Shown: positions 1 through 11,430, numbered from the stretch's first letter. The stretch is DNA of 64,000 nt from Selaginella moellendorffii (GCF_000143415.4 NW_003314382.1:22801-86800), one strand, 5' to 3'. Translations and numbers: made by a program. The notes: generated by a model from the letters alone, not told the origin.

Positions 1-189
1 TTCAAATTTTGGCAAGTTCAAAGTTTGACCAAGAAAAAAATTAAGTAAAAATATATGACAAAAGTAATTTGACAATAAAGCTTGAATCTAAAATGTTTCC
101 CATAGTGAAAATACCAAATTACAACTCCATTGCTACTGATAAGAGATCTTCTGACAAACTTAATTTGAAATGTTTGACATCTAGTCAGA

Positions 190-380
190 AGAAGCTCAAC
201 AATTCCAATTTGAAAAGCTCAATAAAATTATCCGATAAGGCTCGAAAATAATTTTGTCAAAGTTTGACAATTCCAATTCGAAAAGCTCAAAAAGTAATTC
301 GACAAAGCTAGACAGTTCCAAGTGAAAGAGCTCAACAAAGCTTGACAATTCTAATTCGAAAAGCTTGACAAATCCAACAA
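190..380. repeat. short degenerate AT-rich repeat
   Basis: A phrase like 'gacaattccaattcgaaaa' followed by 'gctcaa' recurs imperfectly near positions 200, 267, 312 and 343. Opposite-strand reading gives a low-complexity Leu/Glu/Phe/Ser repeat peptide, which I treat as an artefact. No protein family is recognisable. Confidence 0.5.
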
Positions 381-480
381 GGAGCACGGATACAAGTATG
401 CGGTAAGAATGGAAGAAGATATTTGCGACTTCCTTCCTTGCGATATTTGAAAGGTTTGATACCAAACATGACAATTCCAA

Positions 481-2664
481 TTATAAGTAACCTATAAAGA
501 AGAGTAATATCTAGAAGGATATGAGAACACTATAATTCATCAGAAACATCTCGAATAAATAAAAAGACAAGAAGGGACACATATGCCTCTTGATACCATG
601 TTAAATTATATTCAAGAAAAGACAAGACTCTCTTTAACAAGCTGCACAGCTCAGATTCTACGGAAGAAAAGACAAAACACTCTACAATAAACGACACATA
701 TTCATTGTGTTCAAAGTAAACTCACTATTCTTGTTGCAGATCCCAATCTTTGTATCAGCCTGTCTAACTCGCCTCCAGAGTAGTGATGAATGTGATTTTA
801 TCCATGTGCGGAACTTGTCCTGGCACCGCGATTATGGCTCCCAGCGTTGCGGCTGGCCATGGCCGTGGATTCAGCATACACAATGTTTCATTGGAAGTTT
901 AAATGTCGTCCCTGATAGAAGCAAACACGGTTACCTTGAGAAGGCTATTATTATATTCGGGTGGTAACTCGTCTCTTTTAATCCAAGTTGTGTTGTAAAT
1001 CTGTTTTTTCTAACAGAAATCATAATTTGCTAAATCTAAGTAATTGGTTTCTGCAAATTAAACCCAAAATCACAACAGTGATCATGCTGCCTGCTCTAGA
1101 CTTCCTCATTGGGAACCTGCATTAGTAAGATCATTGCAATCGTTTAGTGCCAACGTGACATTTAGCAAATGGAATTAGGCACTACTTCTTGGCTGGGCAA
1201 CACAAGACGATTGTCTAGCAAAGGTGGTGTGGTTTTAAACCAGCACAATATGAATTCCACATAGCAGCAAAGAATTCTGAGTAGTTGGCGGCAGCTCGGG
1301 ATCAATCTTGGAGTTCTCTTGCGCCATGAGTTTTCAAGGAGAGCTATGAAATTTGTCACCCTGCACTCCACATTTGTGTGTTGGGATCACAACCTATAGC
1401 TATGGGCAGAATTTCGCAAAGTATTTGGTAATTGTGCTCAGCTCAAGAAAGAGGACACTCTTGGTGCTGACGAGTTTCCTGGCATCCATTAGCTGTCATA
1501 CTTAAGTCTCAAGATTGGACGAAATGTAAGTCGTTCAAAGGGACTCAATCATAGCAGAAATTTGATCCGGAGAATGTGAGCGTGTGAGGCTTGGGACACT
1601 TCAGGCTATCCCGCCAGAGGCCTTGGCAAAAGAATTCTTGCGACAATGAGAAGGCACACCGGGGAGAGTTCTGGAGTGCCGAGATAGTTCTTTTTACGAG
1701 ATCTAAGCCAAAACGCCTCATCATGAAGGTGGCCACTAGCTATGACAACTACGATCTCATGTTTTCATTGCTTTACTTGAAGCAGGCTGTCTAATATCCA
1801 TTATAACCAACATCTGGAACTTTTCTTTCTTGTCTTATTTCTCCTTGTGATCAACCGATATCGATGGTTGATCATTCTTCCTATCTTGATCATGATCGTC
1901 TTTGCTAGAGAACGGATGCTGGCTCTACTGCTGAGAGTGGCCACAACATTTTCTACTTACAGTTCAAGATATTCTGCCTATAAGGCTTGAGATGACTAGA
2001 ATAATTGTGAGCTACAAGAGCTTCCATTCTCATGCTTTAGATATTTAGAGCTGTTTTGAAGCAGACTAGTTTGCTTGTGGTTGGATGATGGGGATAATAA
2101 TATCAGTACTTGCACGGACGATAAGGGCATAGCAAGCCATTCACTCAATATTATGTGTATCTTCTATAACAATTTCATCTGCAAAACACTCTAAATCAGT
2201 GTAAATGAAAACAACAATGAAAACAGTTTTGTCAAACATGATGTATTCTAAAGAAAACTCGGAAGACAGTTCTGGCAAGACATCTTCTCAAACCTTTGAT
2301 CACAGCAGCTTCTTATTTGTCCTTGCCTTGCTTCCTTTATTCTCAGAGCCTTAGCTAGTTTTGCACTCACCTTCTTTTTCTACTATGGCATTCTTACCAC
2401 CCACAGATGTTTTCTCAATTTGCATTGAGATAACTTCTAATTTTTGGGGTTCTACTTTGAGCAAATGAAGGATGAGAACCTTTGCTTAGTTATGATGTAT
2501 ATCTTGTCTCGTTCCGCAAATCCACAGGTTAAACTCAGGATATGCTTGGTTAGAATGCAAGCTTTTCAACCATGAATTTCCTGCCTTCTTTGATCGTGAG
2601 CAGAAGAAGTTCGTTCCACAGCCTCTACGCGTGCGATAGATGGTATCCTCTGTAAAATGTAGAA
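481..2664. other. no confident gene
   Basis: The stretch has moderate GC between about 700 and 1800. Only short ORFs occur (for example 707-967 and 1591-1794), and I recognise none of them. It may hold decayed gene pieces. The last 150 bases are the 3' flank of the PPR gene ending at 2665. Confidence 0.5.
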
Positions 2665-4266
2665 CTATACCAGGCTGTGTGCAATGACATGCACATTCGA
2701 TAGCAACGTGAAGGCAACATCGCTGCAAGGATTTAGTCTAAGAGCATTCCTCGCTGCTCGTTCCCCTTGCTCAATTTCACCATGGACGGCACAAGCCCCC
2801 AGCAAAGAAGTCCAGGCAACCTCATCGGCTGCAAAGGGCATGCTGTAGAGCAGCTCCTCGGCTTGTTGTAGCCGTCTTGCTCGTCCCAGCACATCTATCA
2901 AACAGTGGAAGTGCTTGATCACCGGCAAAATGCCATGAGCTTCAAGCATGATTCCAAAGTGCTCCCTTGCCGAGTTAACCACGCCTTCGTGATTGCAAGC
3001 CGTGAGCACGCTCACGTAGGTGATGTAGCTCGGCTTCACTCCTTCAAGGAGCATTGACCCAACGAGCTCCAGTGTGGTTTTCAAGTCGCCATTCTGGGCG
3101 AGTGCCTGGATGATCGAATTCCAAGTGTATAGATCCCGCTTGGGCATTCGATTAAAACCCTCCAGAGCCTCCTCAAGCTGGCCATTTTGCGTAAATCCAG
3201 AAACCATAGTCGTCCATGAAACTTTGTCGTGAACAGGCATTTTATCAAAAGTTACACAAGCATGACGCAAATGCCCGTACATGGCACTCGCAGAAATGAG
3301 GCAATTCCATGAAAAAGCAGTTCGTTTGGGCATAGTGTCAAACGTAGTCTTTGCCATCTCAAGCTTTCCATTCTGAGAGTATGCCTGAATCATGGCCGTC
3401 CACGCAACTGAATCCCAACAGGGCATCTTTGCAAAAACATGTTCCGTGTGCTCCAGATCCCAGTTCTGGGCATAAACCGTGATTACGGACGTCAAGGCCA
3501 CAATGTCCTTGCACGGCATTTTGTCAAAAACACGCTTAGCTAAGTCCACCAAGCCTTGATTCCCATACGCGGATATCATAATTGTCCATGAAAGAGCGCT
3601 CAAGTCTGGCATGGACTCCCACGTCTCCACCGCCTTAGCAAAATGCCCATTTTGGGCAAATGTTTGCACAATAGCGTTCCACGCGACCAGATTTCTTTCA
3701 GGCATCCTGATAAAAAAGTTCCACGCATCACGAACGCGACCGTTGCCAGCGTAGGCTGCCAGCATGGCAGTCCACGACACCAGGTCGTGCTGACGCATGT
3801 TGTCAAATATACTTCTTGCCTCGTCCAGATGCCCTGACGCGGTATATGCTGCCAGCATGGCTGTCCATGACACCACATTTTGCCAGGGTGTCCTGTCGTA
3901 CCAAATTCGCGCTTGATCGACCAGGCCATGGTGGCTGTACGCTTTTGTGATACCATTCCAAGATACCACGTCTCGGCCTGGTGTTCTCTCAAAGAAATCT
4001 CTTGCCATGTCAAGATGCCCATTTGTGGCATATGCTGTGACAATCGAGTTCCACGAGCAAACATCTCGTTCTTCCAATCCATCGAAAACCTCTCTAGCCT
4101 CGTCGATTCTCCCGCATTTCCCATACACATCGATTAAAACATTCCTGATTCTTACGTTGGATCGCAAGCGCTCATCGCCCAAGACACGCAAATGGAGCTC
4201 GCGCGCCCTGGCGAAATCACCGCAGCAAGATTTCAGTAGCCTCACGAGGCCAGGAACATCACACAT
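2665..4266 (-). CDS. S-type pentatricopeptide repeat protein (533 aa)
   Basis: Intronless PPR gene; the product is expected to be a sequence-specific RNA-binding protein of plastids or mitochondria. About eleven 31-residue short motifs follow one another, with the repeated pattern 'A..F..MP..D.VSWT.ML.AYA.NGH'. A longer L-like motif ending 'SYITYVSVLTACNHEG' comes next, then an E-type region (LIDVLGRARRLQQAEELLYSMPF split here by position, then 'WTSLLGACAVHGEIEQGE'). The protein stops inside the E region at 'AFTLLSNVHVIAHSLV', so E+ and DYW are absent. The open frame extends upstream to about 4317 without an ATG, so I start at the ATG at 4266 ('MCDVPGLVRLLKSCCGDFAR'). That start is 43 bp downstream of the FKBP20-2 stop on the same strand. 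A decayed copy lies at 16505-17195. Target RNA and organelle are unknown. Confidence 0.88.
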   Translation of the reverse strand: MCDVPGLVRLLKSCCGDFARARELHLRVLGDERLRSNVRIRNVLIDVYGKCGRIDEAREVFDGLEERDVCSWNSIVTAYATNGHLDMARDFFERTPGRDVVSWNGITKAYSHHGLVDQARIWYDRTPWQNVVSWTAMLAAYTASGHLDEARSIFDNMRQHDLVSWTAMLAAYAGNGRVRDAWNFFIRMPERNLVAWNAIVQTFAQNGHFAKAVETWESMPDLSALSWTIMISAYGNQGLVDLAKRVFDKMPCKDIVALTSVITVYAQNWDLEHTEHVFAKMPCWDSVAWTAMIQAYSQNGKLEMAKTTFDTMPKRTAFSWNCLISASAMYGHLRHACVTFDKMPVHDKVSWTTMVSGFTQNGQLEEALEGFNRMPKRDLYTWNSIIQALAQNGDLKTTLELVGSMLLEGVKPSYITYVSVLTACNHEGVVNSAREHFGIMLEAHGILPVIKHFHCLIDVLGRARRLQQAEELLYSMPFAADEVAWTSLLGACAVHGEIEQGERAARNALRLNPCSDVAFTLLSNVHVIAHSLV

Positions 4267-4309
4267 GAGACGAGTGAGATCGATCCATGAACAAAAAATT
4301 CGTTTGTTT

Positions 4310-4966
4310 TCAGTCACAGCTAAGAGCCGAGAAGAATCCCACTGTCTTTCTCACGCAATCCTTCACCTGGACGAGCTCCACGTCGAAGATCTCGAACTGC
4401 TTGGAGCTAAAGAACGTCGAGGGGCCGACTGGAGGACCCAGCTCGGGAGGGACGACAATTCTTCGCTTCCCGCCAGGCCTCATGCTCTTGATCCCTTCCT
4501 CAAACCCAGGAACCAATCCACCATCGCCCAATCGCGTCTTGGATGGCTGCCCCTTCTGGTAGCTACTGTCGATCCTCCTCCCGGCCTCGTTGTAGCCAAT
4601 GTAGTTGAAGATCACTTGCTGGCCATCGCTGGGGCAATCGCCGCTCCCCTGCTCCAGATCGAGGTAGATCAATCCGGTGCTCGTGGTCACATACTTGGGG
4701 CTCGCCACAACCTTGACCTTGAATCCCTGGCGGACGAAGCTCGGGAAATCCGGAGGCACGCCATTCAACTGCTGGATCCGCTGGTTTGATTCCAGCAGCT
4801 TCTCTTCCTGGGCCGCGGCCTTGGATTTGATCACCGCTTGGGCGGCATTGCCAGCGCTGCCGATCGCTACCAGCAGCGGGCACCCTAGAGCGAGGAAATT
4901 CCTGCGCGGGAGTGGCGATGGAGGGAGGATAGTGGCGCCAGAGGGAAGAAAGGATAAAGCAACCAT
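4310..4966 (-). CDS. FKBP20-2: FKBP-type peptidyl-prolyl isomerase, thylakoid lumen (FKBP20-2)
   Basis: Single-exon gene for a 218-residue immunophilin that I recognise as the plant FKBP20-2 type, a lumenal protein linked to photosystem II supercomplex assembly in Arabidopsis. The N-terminus looks like a chloroplast transit peptide followed by a twin-arginine lumen signal: 'RRNFLALG', a hydrophobic stretch and an 'AQA' cleavage-like site near residue 44. The FKBP domain carries 'GQQVIFNYIGYNEAGRRIDS', 'GLVPGFEEGIKSMRPGGKRR' and 'PPELGPPVGPSTFFSSKQFE'. The C-terminal tail keeps two cysteines ('KDCVRKT' and 'LSCD') that are typical of FKBP20-2 and form a regulatory disulfide in that family. The gene is divergent from the F-box gene at 5153, with 186 bp between them. 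A broken copy lies at 17200-17455. Confidence 0.92.
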   Translation of the reverse strand: MVALSFLPSGATILPPSPLPRRNFLALGCPLLVAIGSAGNAAQAVIKSKAAAQEEKLLESNQRIQQLNGVPPDFPSFVRQGFKVKVVASPKYVTTSTGLIYLDLEQGSGDCPSDGQQVIFNYIGYNEAGRRIDSSYQKGQPSKTRLGDGGLVPGFEEGIKSMRPGGKRRIVVPPELGPPVGPSTFFSSKQFEIFDVELVQVKDCVRKTVGFFSALSCD

Positions 4967-5152
4967 ACCTAAAACAACCCTAATACACGTGTCACAATGC
5001 CGAAAATCCGCGAAAAGAGACCATTACGTGTCCAGTTTTGAAAGGAGGGAAAAAAATATCTCCAGCAACGTGTCCAATGTTTAATTGGTATTTCCCACCG
5101 AAAGTTCTTCACGGTGTTCTTAAGCGATCGCCCATGATTCCTTGGAAGATCA
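4967..5152. promoter_or_regulatory. divergent promoter between FKBP20-2 and F-box gene
   Basis: This 186 bp gap separates two start codons facing away from each other, so it must carry both promoters or one shared one. It contains a telo-box-like 'aaccctaa' close to the FKBP start and a G-box-like 'cacgtg' near 4986 ('tacacgtgtc'). Assignment is by position only. Confidence 0.45.
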
Positions 5153-6229
5153 ATGGGAAACAAGAGGTACCTAGGCTTAGAACTCAAGAGATCTCTCATT
5201 TCGGGGCTTCCAAACGATGTCGCGCGCCACTGCCTCGCCAAGGTCCCCAGGATCTACCACCGCAGCATGCGATCGGTGTCAAGAACTTGGAAGAAAACGC
5301 TCGAGAGTGAGGATTTCTTCGCGGTAAGAAGGAAATCTGGCATCGCCGATGCCTGGCTCGTCGTGATCCTCATGGAAAATGGCCACAACTCCTACTGCAT
5401 TTACAATCTCGCCTCCAAATCCTTGTTGCTCAAAGCGCCTCTTCCAGATCCTCCACTGCCCACGGGGCTAGAAATCGGCGATGTGGGCGGAGGAGGATTC
5501 GCCACATTCAAGACCGCGGCGGTGGGCGCTCTCCTCGTCGTGCTGGAATCCAGGACGAGCTCTCGCCGATCGAGTGTGGAGAACCACACCCGGATCTTCG
5601 ATTCCATCAAGAACAAGTGGCGGGCGGGATCGCCGCCAACTGTCGCGCGGTCGCAGTTCGCCATGGCGACAGTGAATGGTACGGTCTACGTCGCGGGGGG
5701 CTGCGACCACGACGGTGACTTTGTCCCTGCGACCGAGTCCTATGACGTTGCGACCGACACGTGGACGCAGCGGTCAACCATGCCGTACAACAACCTCGAC
5801 CGGGTTGACTGCAAGGTGGTGTTCCAGGGTAAGCTTTACGTCCGGGTGTTCTCTTCCACGCGTTGCGAGGTGCTGGTCTATGATCCTGGTAGCGATTCCT
5901 GGCACCGCGATTCTTCTGGGATGAGTGCCATGGATCATGGAGAACTCGTCGCTACTTCCAGCGGGATTTACAGCTTGACAGCCTCGGATTGCCTCTACAA
6001 GTTCGTGGATGGGGAATGGGTTCTTGCCGGGAGCATCCAGCGCAAGCCATCTTCGTCTTCCTCGTCTCCGGCTTTCAATGTCCACTCGCAGCGGGCATTT
6101 GGGCTCCGGGATGAGATCTTCGTCCTGGGCGCTGGTGATCTCTCTTGCGTGATTGGGGAGGATCTCGTTTGCCACGGATTGTTCCTGGGGAGTTCTTGGT
6201 TTAGAGCTGGTTCCGTGGTCATGGGATAG
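5153..6229 (+). CDS. F-box/kelch-repeat protein
   Basis: Intact single-exon ORF of 358 residues. Residues of about 13-55 fit an F-box ('LISGLPNDVARHCLAKVPR', then 'MRSVSRTWKKTLES' and 'FFAVRRK'), the part that docks on SKP1 in an SCF ubiquitin ligase. The rest fits kelch blades, best seen at 'MATVNGTVYVAGGCD' followed by 'ATESYDVATDTW', and at 'VVFQGKLYVRV' followed by 'EVLVYDPGSDSW'. Plant F-box/kelch proteins of this size use the propeller to bind a substrate, which I cannot name here. The start is the ATG at 5153, directly upstream of the F-box. A separate broken F-box gene lies at 8200-9031. Confidence 0.85.
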   Translation: MGNKRYLGLELKRSLISGLPNDVARHCLAKVPRIYHRSMRSVSRTWKKTLESEDFFAVRRKSGIADAWLVVILMENGHNSYCIYNLASKSLLLKAPLPDPPLPTGLEIGDVGGGGFATFKTAAVGALLVVLESRTSSRRSSVENHTRIFDSIKNKWRAGSPPTVARSQFAMATVNGTVYVAGGCDHDGDFVPATESYDVATDTWTQRSTMPYNNLDRVDCKVVFQGKLYVRVFSSTRCEVLVYDPGSDSWHRDSSGMSAMDHGELVATSSGIYSLTASDCLYKFVDGEWVLAGSIQRKPSSSSSSPAFNVHSQRAFGLRDEIFVLGAGDLSCVIGEDLVCHGLFLGSSWFRAGSVVMG

Positions 6230-6344
6230 AGCGATCCTGCTAGATGAGCTTGCGGCGAATTCGAGTGCTCCGCGAGTGGCTCCACACGGCAGCGGCATCG
6301 GTGATTGGTGACAATGTCAAGTTCTTGGAGACCGATGTGGATGG

Positions 6345-7361
6345 GTGGAAGGGAAAGTATGGAGATCTCCCGCGAGCCGTGGTGCCGTGATCGAGCAAGC
6401 AGGGGAGATCAGCATTAACACGGCAGTGTCGAGAGGCTTTGTGTCCCTTCTCAAGTGGTGCGTACAAGAGAATAATCTAGCACAAGTTCGTCGCGTGCAC
6501 GGCTTTGTTTCCGCGAGGCATCCCGGCTGCGCGGAAGACCAGTTCGTGGGAGACATGATACTACAGGCATATCGGAAGCTTGGCGAGCTTGGTCTAGCAT
6601 ATAAGGTGTTTGCTGGCATCTGGAACAGAGATCTTTTCTCGTGGACTATCATGATCGCAGCGTTTCCATAGAATGGGCATTTTGCCGAGGCGTTGTTGCT
6701 GTTTAGACGAATGGAGCTCGATGGTGTGAAGCCATCGCCGGTGACTTGCGTCACTGTTCTTGCTTCCTTCACGGTTCGAAGGCTTCTCCCGCAAGCTAGA
6801 AAGTTCCACGCAAGGATCACAGCTCTGGGCCTGGAATCAAACGTTATAGTTGGCACAGCGGTGATCACAATGTATGGGAAATGTGGGAGCTTGAGCTAGT
6901 CTTCGAGAGAATGCCGCAAAAGAACCTCGTCACCTGGACGACGCTGATATCGAGCTATGCCCAGCATGGCCATGGCAGAGAAGCGATGGAGATTTTCGAG
7001 AGGTTGCTTGCTCATGGAGGCCTCGAACCCGATGCGGTTGCTTGCGTGAGCGCTCTCGACGCTTGCTCGAGCATGGCATCGCTGGAGCAAGGCAGAAAAG
7101 TTCACAGGATCGTCGTCTCGAGGGGATTCGAGAGCAACACAGTCGTAGCAAATGCTCATGTATGGAAAAGGCGGGGCTCTGGAAGAATCAAGAGCAGTGT
7201 TTGACACGATCCAACACAAGAATCGCAACTCCTGGAACTGCATGCTCACGGTTTACGTCCAAGGGGGCCACTTACACGAGGCGATGGAGCACGTAACTCT
7301 CCTCTGCGGAGGTCGGAATAGGAACACAGGGGTATCAGGAAAGATTTTGCAGTCGGTTTAA
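6345..7361 (+). pseudogene. broken PPR gene (PLS-like)
   Basis: Three frames together spell a PPR protein of the classical P-L-S kind, with 35-residue motifs such as 'DLFSWTIMIAAFP' and 'MELDGVKPSPVTCVTVLASF' and the phrase 'NVIVGTAVITMYGKCGSL'. An in-frame TAG at 6669-6671 falls where related repeats have glutamine (AxNGH), as a CAG to TAG change would produce. Frameshifts follow near 6895 and 7155. No good start or end is visible. It differs in class from the four intact short-motif PPR genes in the window. It lies 115 bp downstream of the F-box gene. Confidence 0.8.
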
Positions 7362-7379
7362 TCTAGAAAAGAGTTGTGG

Positions 7380-7760
7380 ATGTTACAGCTTCTTTGATCT
7401 AGCGCCGCGGACCAAGACGATGGACAATGGAGCTTCGCATCGTGGGACGCGGTGATCCAGGCGGATGCCGGGGGAAAGCCATCGCGAGATGCCCGAGAGG
7501 GATTTGGCCTCCCATTTGCTCATAGCGGAGATCCGGTGATTCTCGCGGAGAATGTGCGAACCTCGTGTCACCGGCGTGTGTTTATGGAGCATCCAAGAGC
7601 TCCTTGGCGCAGGTCGCTCCCTCCTGCCCCAGCACAGCTGGAATATGGAGTTGAAGAGGAGATCTTGCGCGGGCATCCTCTAGAACATGTCGGCGGCAGG
7701 CCAGCCGCCGTCCGACAAGGCGAGGATCAGAGCGGTCGCGACGCAAAGATCGCACTCCCA
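7380..7760 (-). pseudogene. possible PPR remnant
   Basis: On the minus strand, 'ALILALSDGGWPAADMF', a stop codon and then 'RMPAQDLLFNSIFQL' resemble one PPR motif junction. The rest of the stretch cannot be aligned by eye. The call is weak; it may be unrelated coding debris. Confidence 0.28.
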
Positions 7761-7844
7761 TATATGTTACAAAAATCAGCTTCTCTACCAAAAGAAAAGA
7801 GAGAAAAACACTGAGAAAGTTGCCACGTATAGGGACGAAATCGC

Positions 7845-7875
7845 GCTCTCTCTCTCGCTCTCGCTCTCTCTCTCG
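7845..7875. repeat. (CT)n microsatellite
   Basis: An almost pure CT run with two CG interruptions, seen directly in the sequence. Confidence 0.9.
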
Positions 7876-8199
7876 ATCGGATTGGAAGGACACATAGCAT
7901 GACGAAATTCACAATTAAACAGGCTAGCTCCGCTCTCCATTTGAACAAAGACTCTTAGCAATATGTTGAGGTCTTCGTTAAGGCTCTATGAGAAAGACTA
8001 AATATTCTACAGTCTTCTCTTTGAAAGCGTCTTACCTGGTCACAAGAAGATCCCACTGTCTGCTGCTACGGGCTGTCGACTGGAGGCGTTGCTTGTGGCC
8101 TGTAGATGCCGACCGCCTGGAGATTGAGGTGGCACGGCAGCTCCACCCAAGAGTGGCGCTGGACATGGAGAGCCACGGGCCTATGCAGCGCTAGGCACG

Positions 8200-9031
8200 A
8201 CGATCCTGCCGTGCGCATCACCACCAGATCGCTGTCGACTGCTGTGCAAACTGCTCCCTGCGTGCCCAGGCTACCGGCTTCCAGCTCGCCCCGCCGCCTT
8301 GTTCACCTTCTTCCAGCTCCAGCAACACAATGAGCCGACTTGCTTGATCACCTGCGCACTGGCCGAGCACCATCACCTTGTGTCCGTGCCGGAAAGCATC
8401 CGCCCTCCGGTAAGAGTAGCCTTGGAAACCTTAATCTGGAATTGGCATTGCGGTCCAGGCTTGAGAGCCACTATCATAAGCGAGCATCATTGCGTCCCGG
8501 AAGATGAGCTCCCCACACAGATTTCCCGTCACGCTGCCGCTGCTCGTTGACGATGTCCAGAGCTTGGAGCTCGAGTGCCAGCTATAAACGGTGTGCTCTC
8601 CAAATTGTGTGGACAGCACGTGAACGCTGAACCGCTCCTGGTTGCCTCTCATCTCCAGCTTGATCTGACCATACGTATTAGCCAGCTCGGGAGAGTTGTT
8701 GCTGCGGTTGCAAAAGGTGAGAACGGGGAGCTCAAGTCGGAATCCGGTGCCCGGGTTGCAAACGGCCACCCGCAACCGCCATCGGTCGTCCGCCCAGTGC
8801 AAGCCCTCGGACAAGACGGCATCTCTGTGAAAGCCACACACCATGCCCGAGCACGAGGCCATGGGAATGAAGCGCCGCGGCAACAACCTGTTTGCCACAA
8901 CGCCTACCAGCTGCTCGTCTGGGTACCAGACCAGCACCGGTGGCCATGACAGTTCCCCAGACTGTCATGAGTAAGAGCACGCACTCCTTCCCCCTGGCTG
9001 AGATGTCCAGCTCTGGGAGATGATCGACCAA
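8200..9031 (-). pseudogene. broken F-box-type gene
   Basis: The minus strand reads as the C-terminal part of a plant F-box/kelch-like protein: 'MASCSGMVCGFHRDAVLSEG', 'VAVCNPGTGFRLELPVLTF', 'LMLAYDSGSQAW'-like ending and, beyond a TAA near 8431, 'YRRADAFRHGHKVMVLGQC'. The upstream part ('VDHLPELDISARGKECVLLL') is in another frame, so there is a frameshift near 8940 as well as the stop. No F-box is seen. It appears to be an unrelated copy, not a tandem duplicate of the gene at 5153. Confidence 0.6.
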
Positions 9032-9299
9032 ACTTGCCTTGGTAGTGCAGGTAGCGCTAAGTCCAACACATAGGATTTGGACAATATATAAGGGTTTATA
9101 TGAGTCGCAGAAAAGGTTAAACTATAAACATGTTTATACTTCATAAACCTCCTTAGAAACCTCTTATAAGATATTTATTCTATAAGTTTCTCTTTTCATA
9201 AACATCTTATTAGCTTTTTGATAAAACCAAACTCACTAATATGAATGCAATATCATCAACTTTGAAGTAGAATGGTTATAGCTACTTGGGGGATCCTAG

Positions 9300-11430
9300 C
9301 TCTAGAAAATTTTAAATTTCAAAATAAAGTAGTATTAAATTTTAATAAATAAATGTAAGTAACAACAAAAAAAGTATATACCAAATAACTCTCTTATTTT
9401 TCTTATTTTTTCTGATAGTCAGACAATTTAATTCTAAATAACAAAAATATATACTATTTTGCAACCATAGAAAACTTTGTATTTTTATATAAATCAACAG
9501 ATTAGAGAATAAATTATATATAAGAATAACTAAAACTCATTAAATTAGTCATAGTTTGTCTTTCTTTAGGAGAGTGATATAATTTTTATGTTTTGGAACT
9601 ACTAAAATTTCTAGTGTTAATGGCAACCTTTTTTTTTGTGAAATTTTAAAATTAAACTTTATTAAGGTCATGGTAAAAATTCCTTAACTATGGAAAAAAC
9701 TTAAACCCTCATTTTAGTAGTCATGTTAGAATTACAAAAGTTTAGTCACTCTCCTAAAAAAGGACAAAAAATGCATACTATGTGGTTTATCTCATTGAAC
9801 TAGTTGAAAATTGGCTAGCATTAATCTTTGGTATTTTGAATCGTTCAATTATAAGAAAATACAAATCGTTTTAAGGTAAGCTTTTTTTTTATTAAATTTG
9901 TTTTATTCAAATGTAATATATGCATTTACATTATCTACGGGATAACCATAACCATAGGAAAAGATAAATTAGCTCTGTATAAGTTCAATTTTACATCTTT
10001 ACATATTTACATTTTATTCCAATATAAATAACAAAAATATATACTATTTTGTAATCATATGAAACTTTGTCTTTTTACATAAATCAACAAATTAAAGAAT
10101 CAATTATATGTAAAAATAACTAAAACTTATTAAATTAGCCATAGCTTGTTTTTCTTTAGGAGAATGACATAACTTTGTGTCTTGGAACTACTGAAATTAC
10201 TAGTGTCAATAACAACTTAGTTTGTAAAATTTTAAAAATTAAACTTTATTAAGGTTATAGTAAAAATTCCTTAACTATAAAAAAAGCCTAAACCCTTATC
10301 CTAACAATTATGCTACTTGACTTCTCTTGAATTTTATTATGAAAAAAAAAATAAAAGTTAAAGTGGCAAAAAATTAAGATTTTTATTTATTAAGCTTTTT
10401 CTTTATTAGATTTACTTTATTCAGCTATAATACAAGTATTAGCTCTATCCACGGGATAACCATAACCACAAAAAAAGGTAAACTAACTCTGTATTAGTTC
10501 AATTTTACATCTTTACATTTTACATCTTTACATTTTTACATTTTATTCGAATCTAAATAAAAAAATATATACTATTTTACAATCATAAGAAACTTTGTCT
10601 TTTTATATAAATCAATAGATTAAAAAGTTAATTATATATAAGAATAATCAAAACTCATTAAATCAGCCATAGTTTGTCATTTTTTAAAAGAATGATATAG
10701 CTTTTTTGTTTTGGAATTGCTAAAATTTCTAGTGTCGATAACAACCCTTTTTTAAAAAAAATTAAAAAACTTAATTTTATTATCTAAAGGTTATGGTAAA
10801 AATTTGTTAACTATGAAAAAAGCTATTACAACAATCATACTACTTGACTTCCCTTAAATTTTGTTATGAAAAAAAAACTAGATGCAAAGTTAAAGTGGCA
10901 AAAAATTCAGATTTTTTTTTATTAAGCTTTTTCTTTATTAGACTTATTTTATTTAGCTATAAAACAAGCATCAACTCTATCCACGGGATAACCACAACCA
11001 TAGGAAAAAGTAAATTAACTCTATATCAATCCAATTTTTACATATTTACATATTTATATTTTAATCCAATATAAATAACAAAAATATATACTTGGGAAAC
11101 TTTGTATTTTTATATAAATCAACAGATTAAAGAGTAAATTATATATAAGAATAATCAAAACTCATTAAATCAACCATAGTTTGTCTTTCTTTAGGAGAGT
11201 GATATAGATTTTGTGTATTAAAGCTACTAGAATTTTTAGTGTCGATGACAACCTTTTTTCTATATGAAATTTTAAAAAATAAATTTTATTATCCGATTAA
11301 AATTCCTTAACTATGAAAAAAGTTTAAACCCTCATTTCAGCAATCATGCTACTTGATTTCCCTTGAATTTTATTATAAAAAAATAGATGCAAAAGTTAAA
11401 GTGGCCAAAAATTTAGATTGGAGAATATAT
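9300..11430. repeat. tandem array of a ~0.5 kb AT-rich unit (about four copies)
   Basis: Landmarks recur at regular spacing. 'atataaatcaacagatta' (with variants) occurs near 9487, 10079, 10605 and 11112. 'acgggataacca' occurs near 9937, 10450 and 10982. 'ctttaggagagtgatat' occurs near 9564, 10156, 10690 (degenerate) and 11200. Spacing is about 505-590 bp. No ORF of note is present. Copies differ by scattered substitutions and short indels, so the array is not recent. Confidence 0.85.

Noticed and set aside
707-967. Possible small gene with Trp-rich peptide
   Set aside because: No family recognised, no good start context; left as unassigned.
3947-4789. 280-codon open frame on the + strand across the PPR/FKBP genes
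   Set aside because: It is antisense to two well-supported genes and has no recognisable domain.
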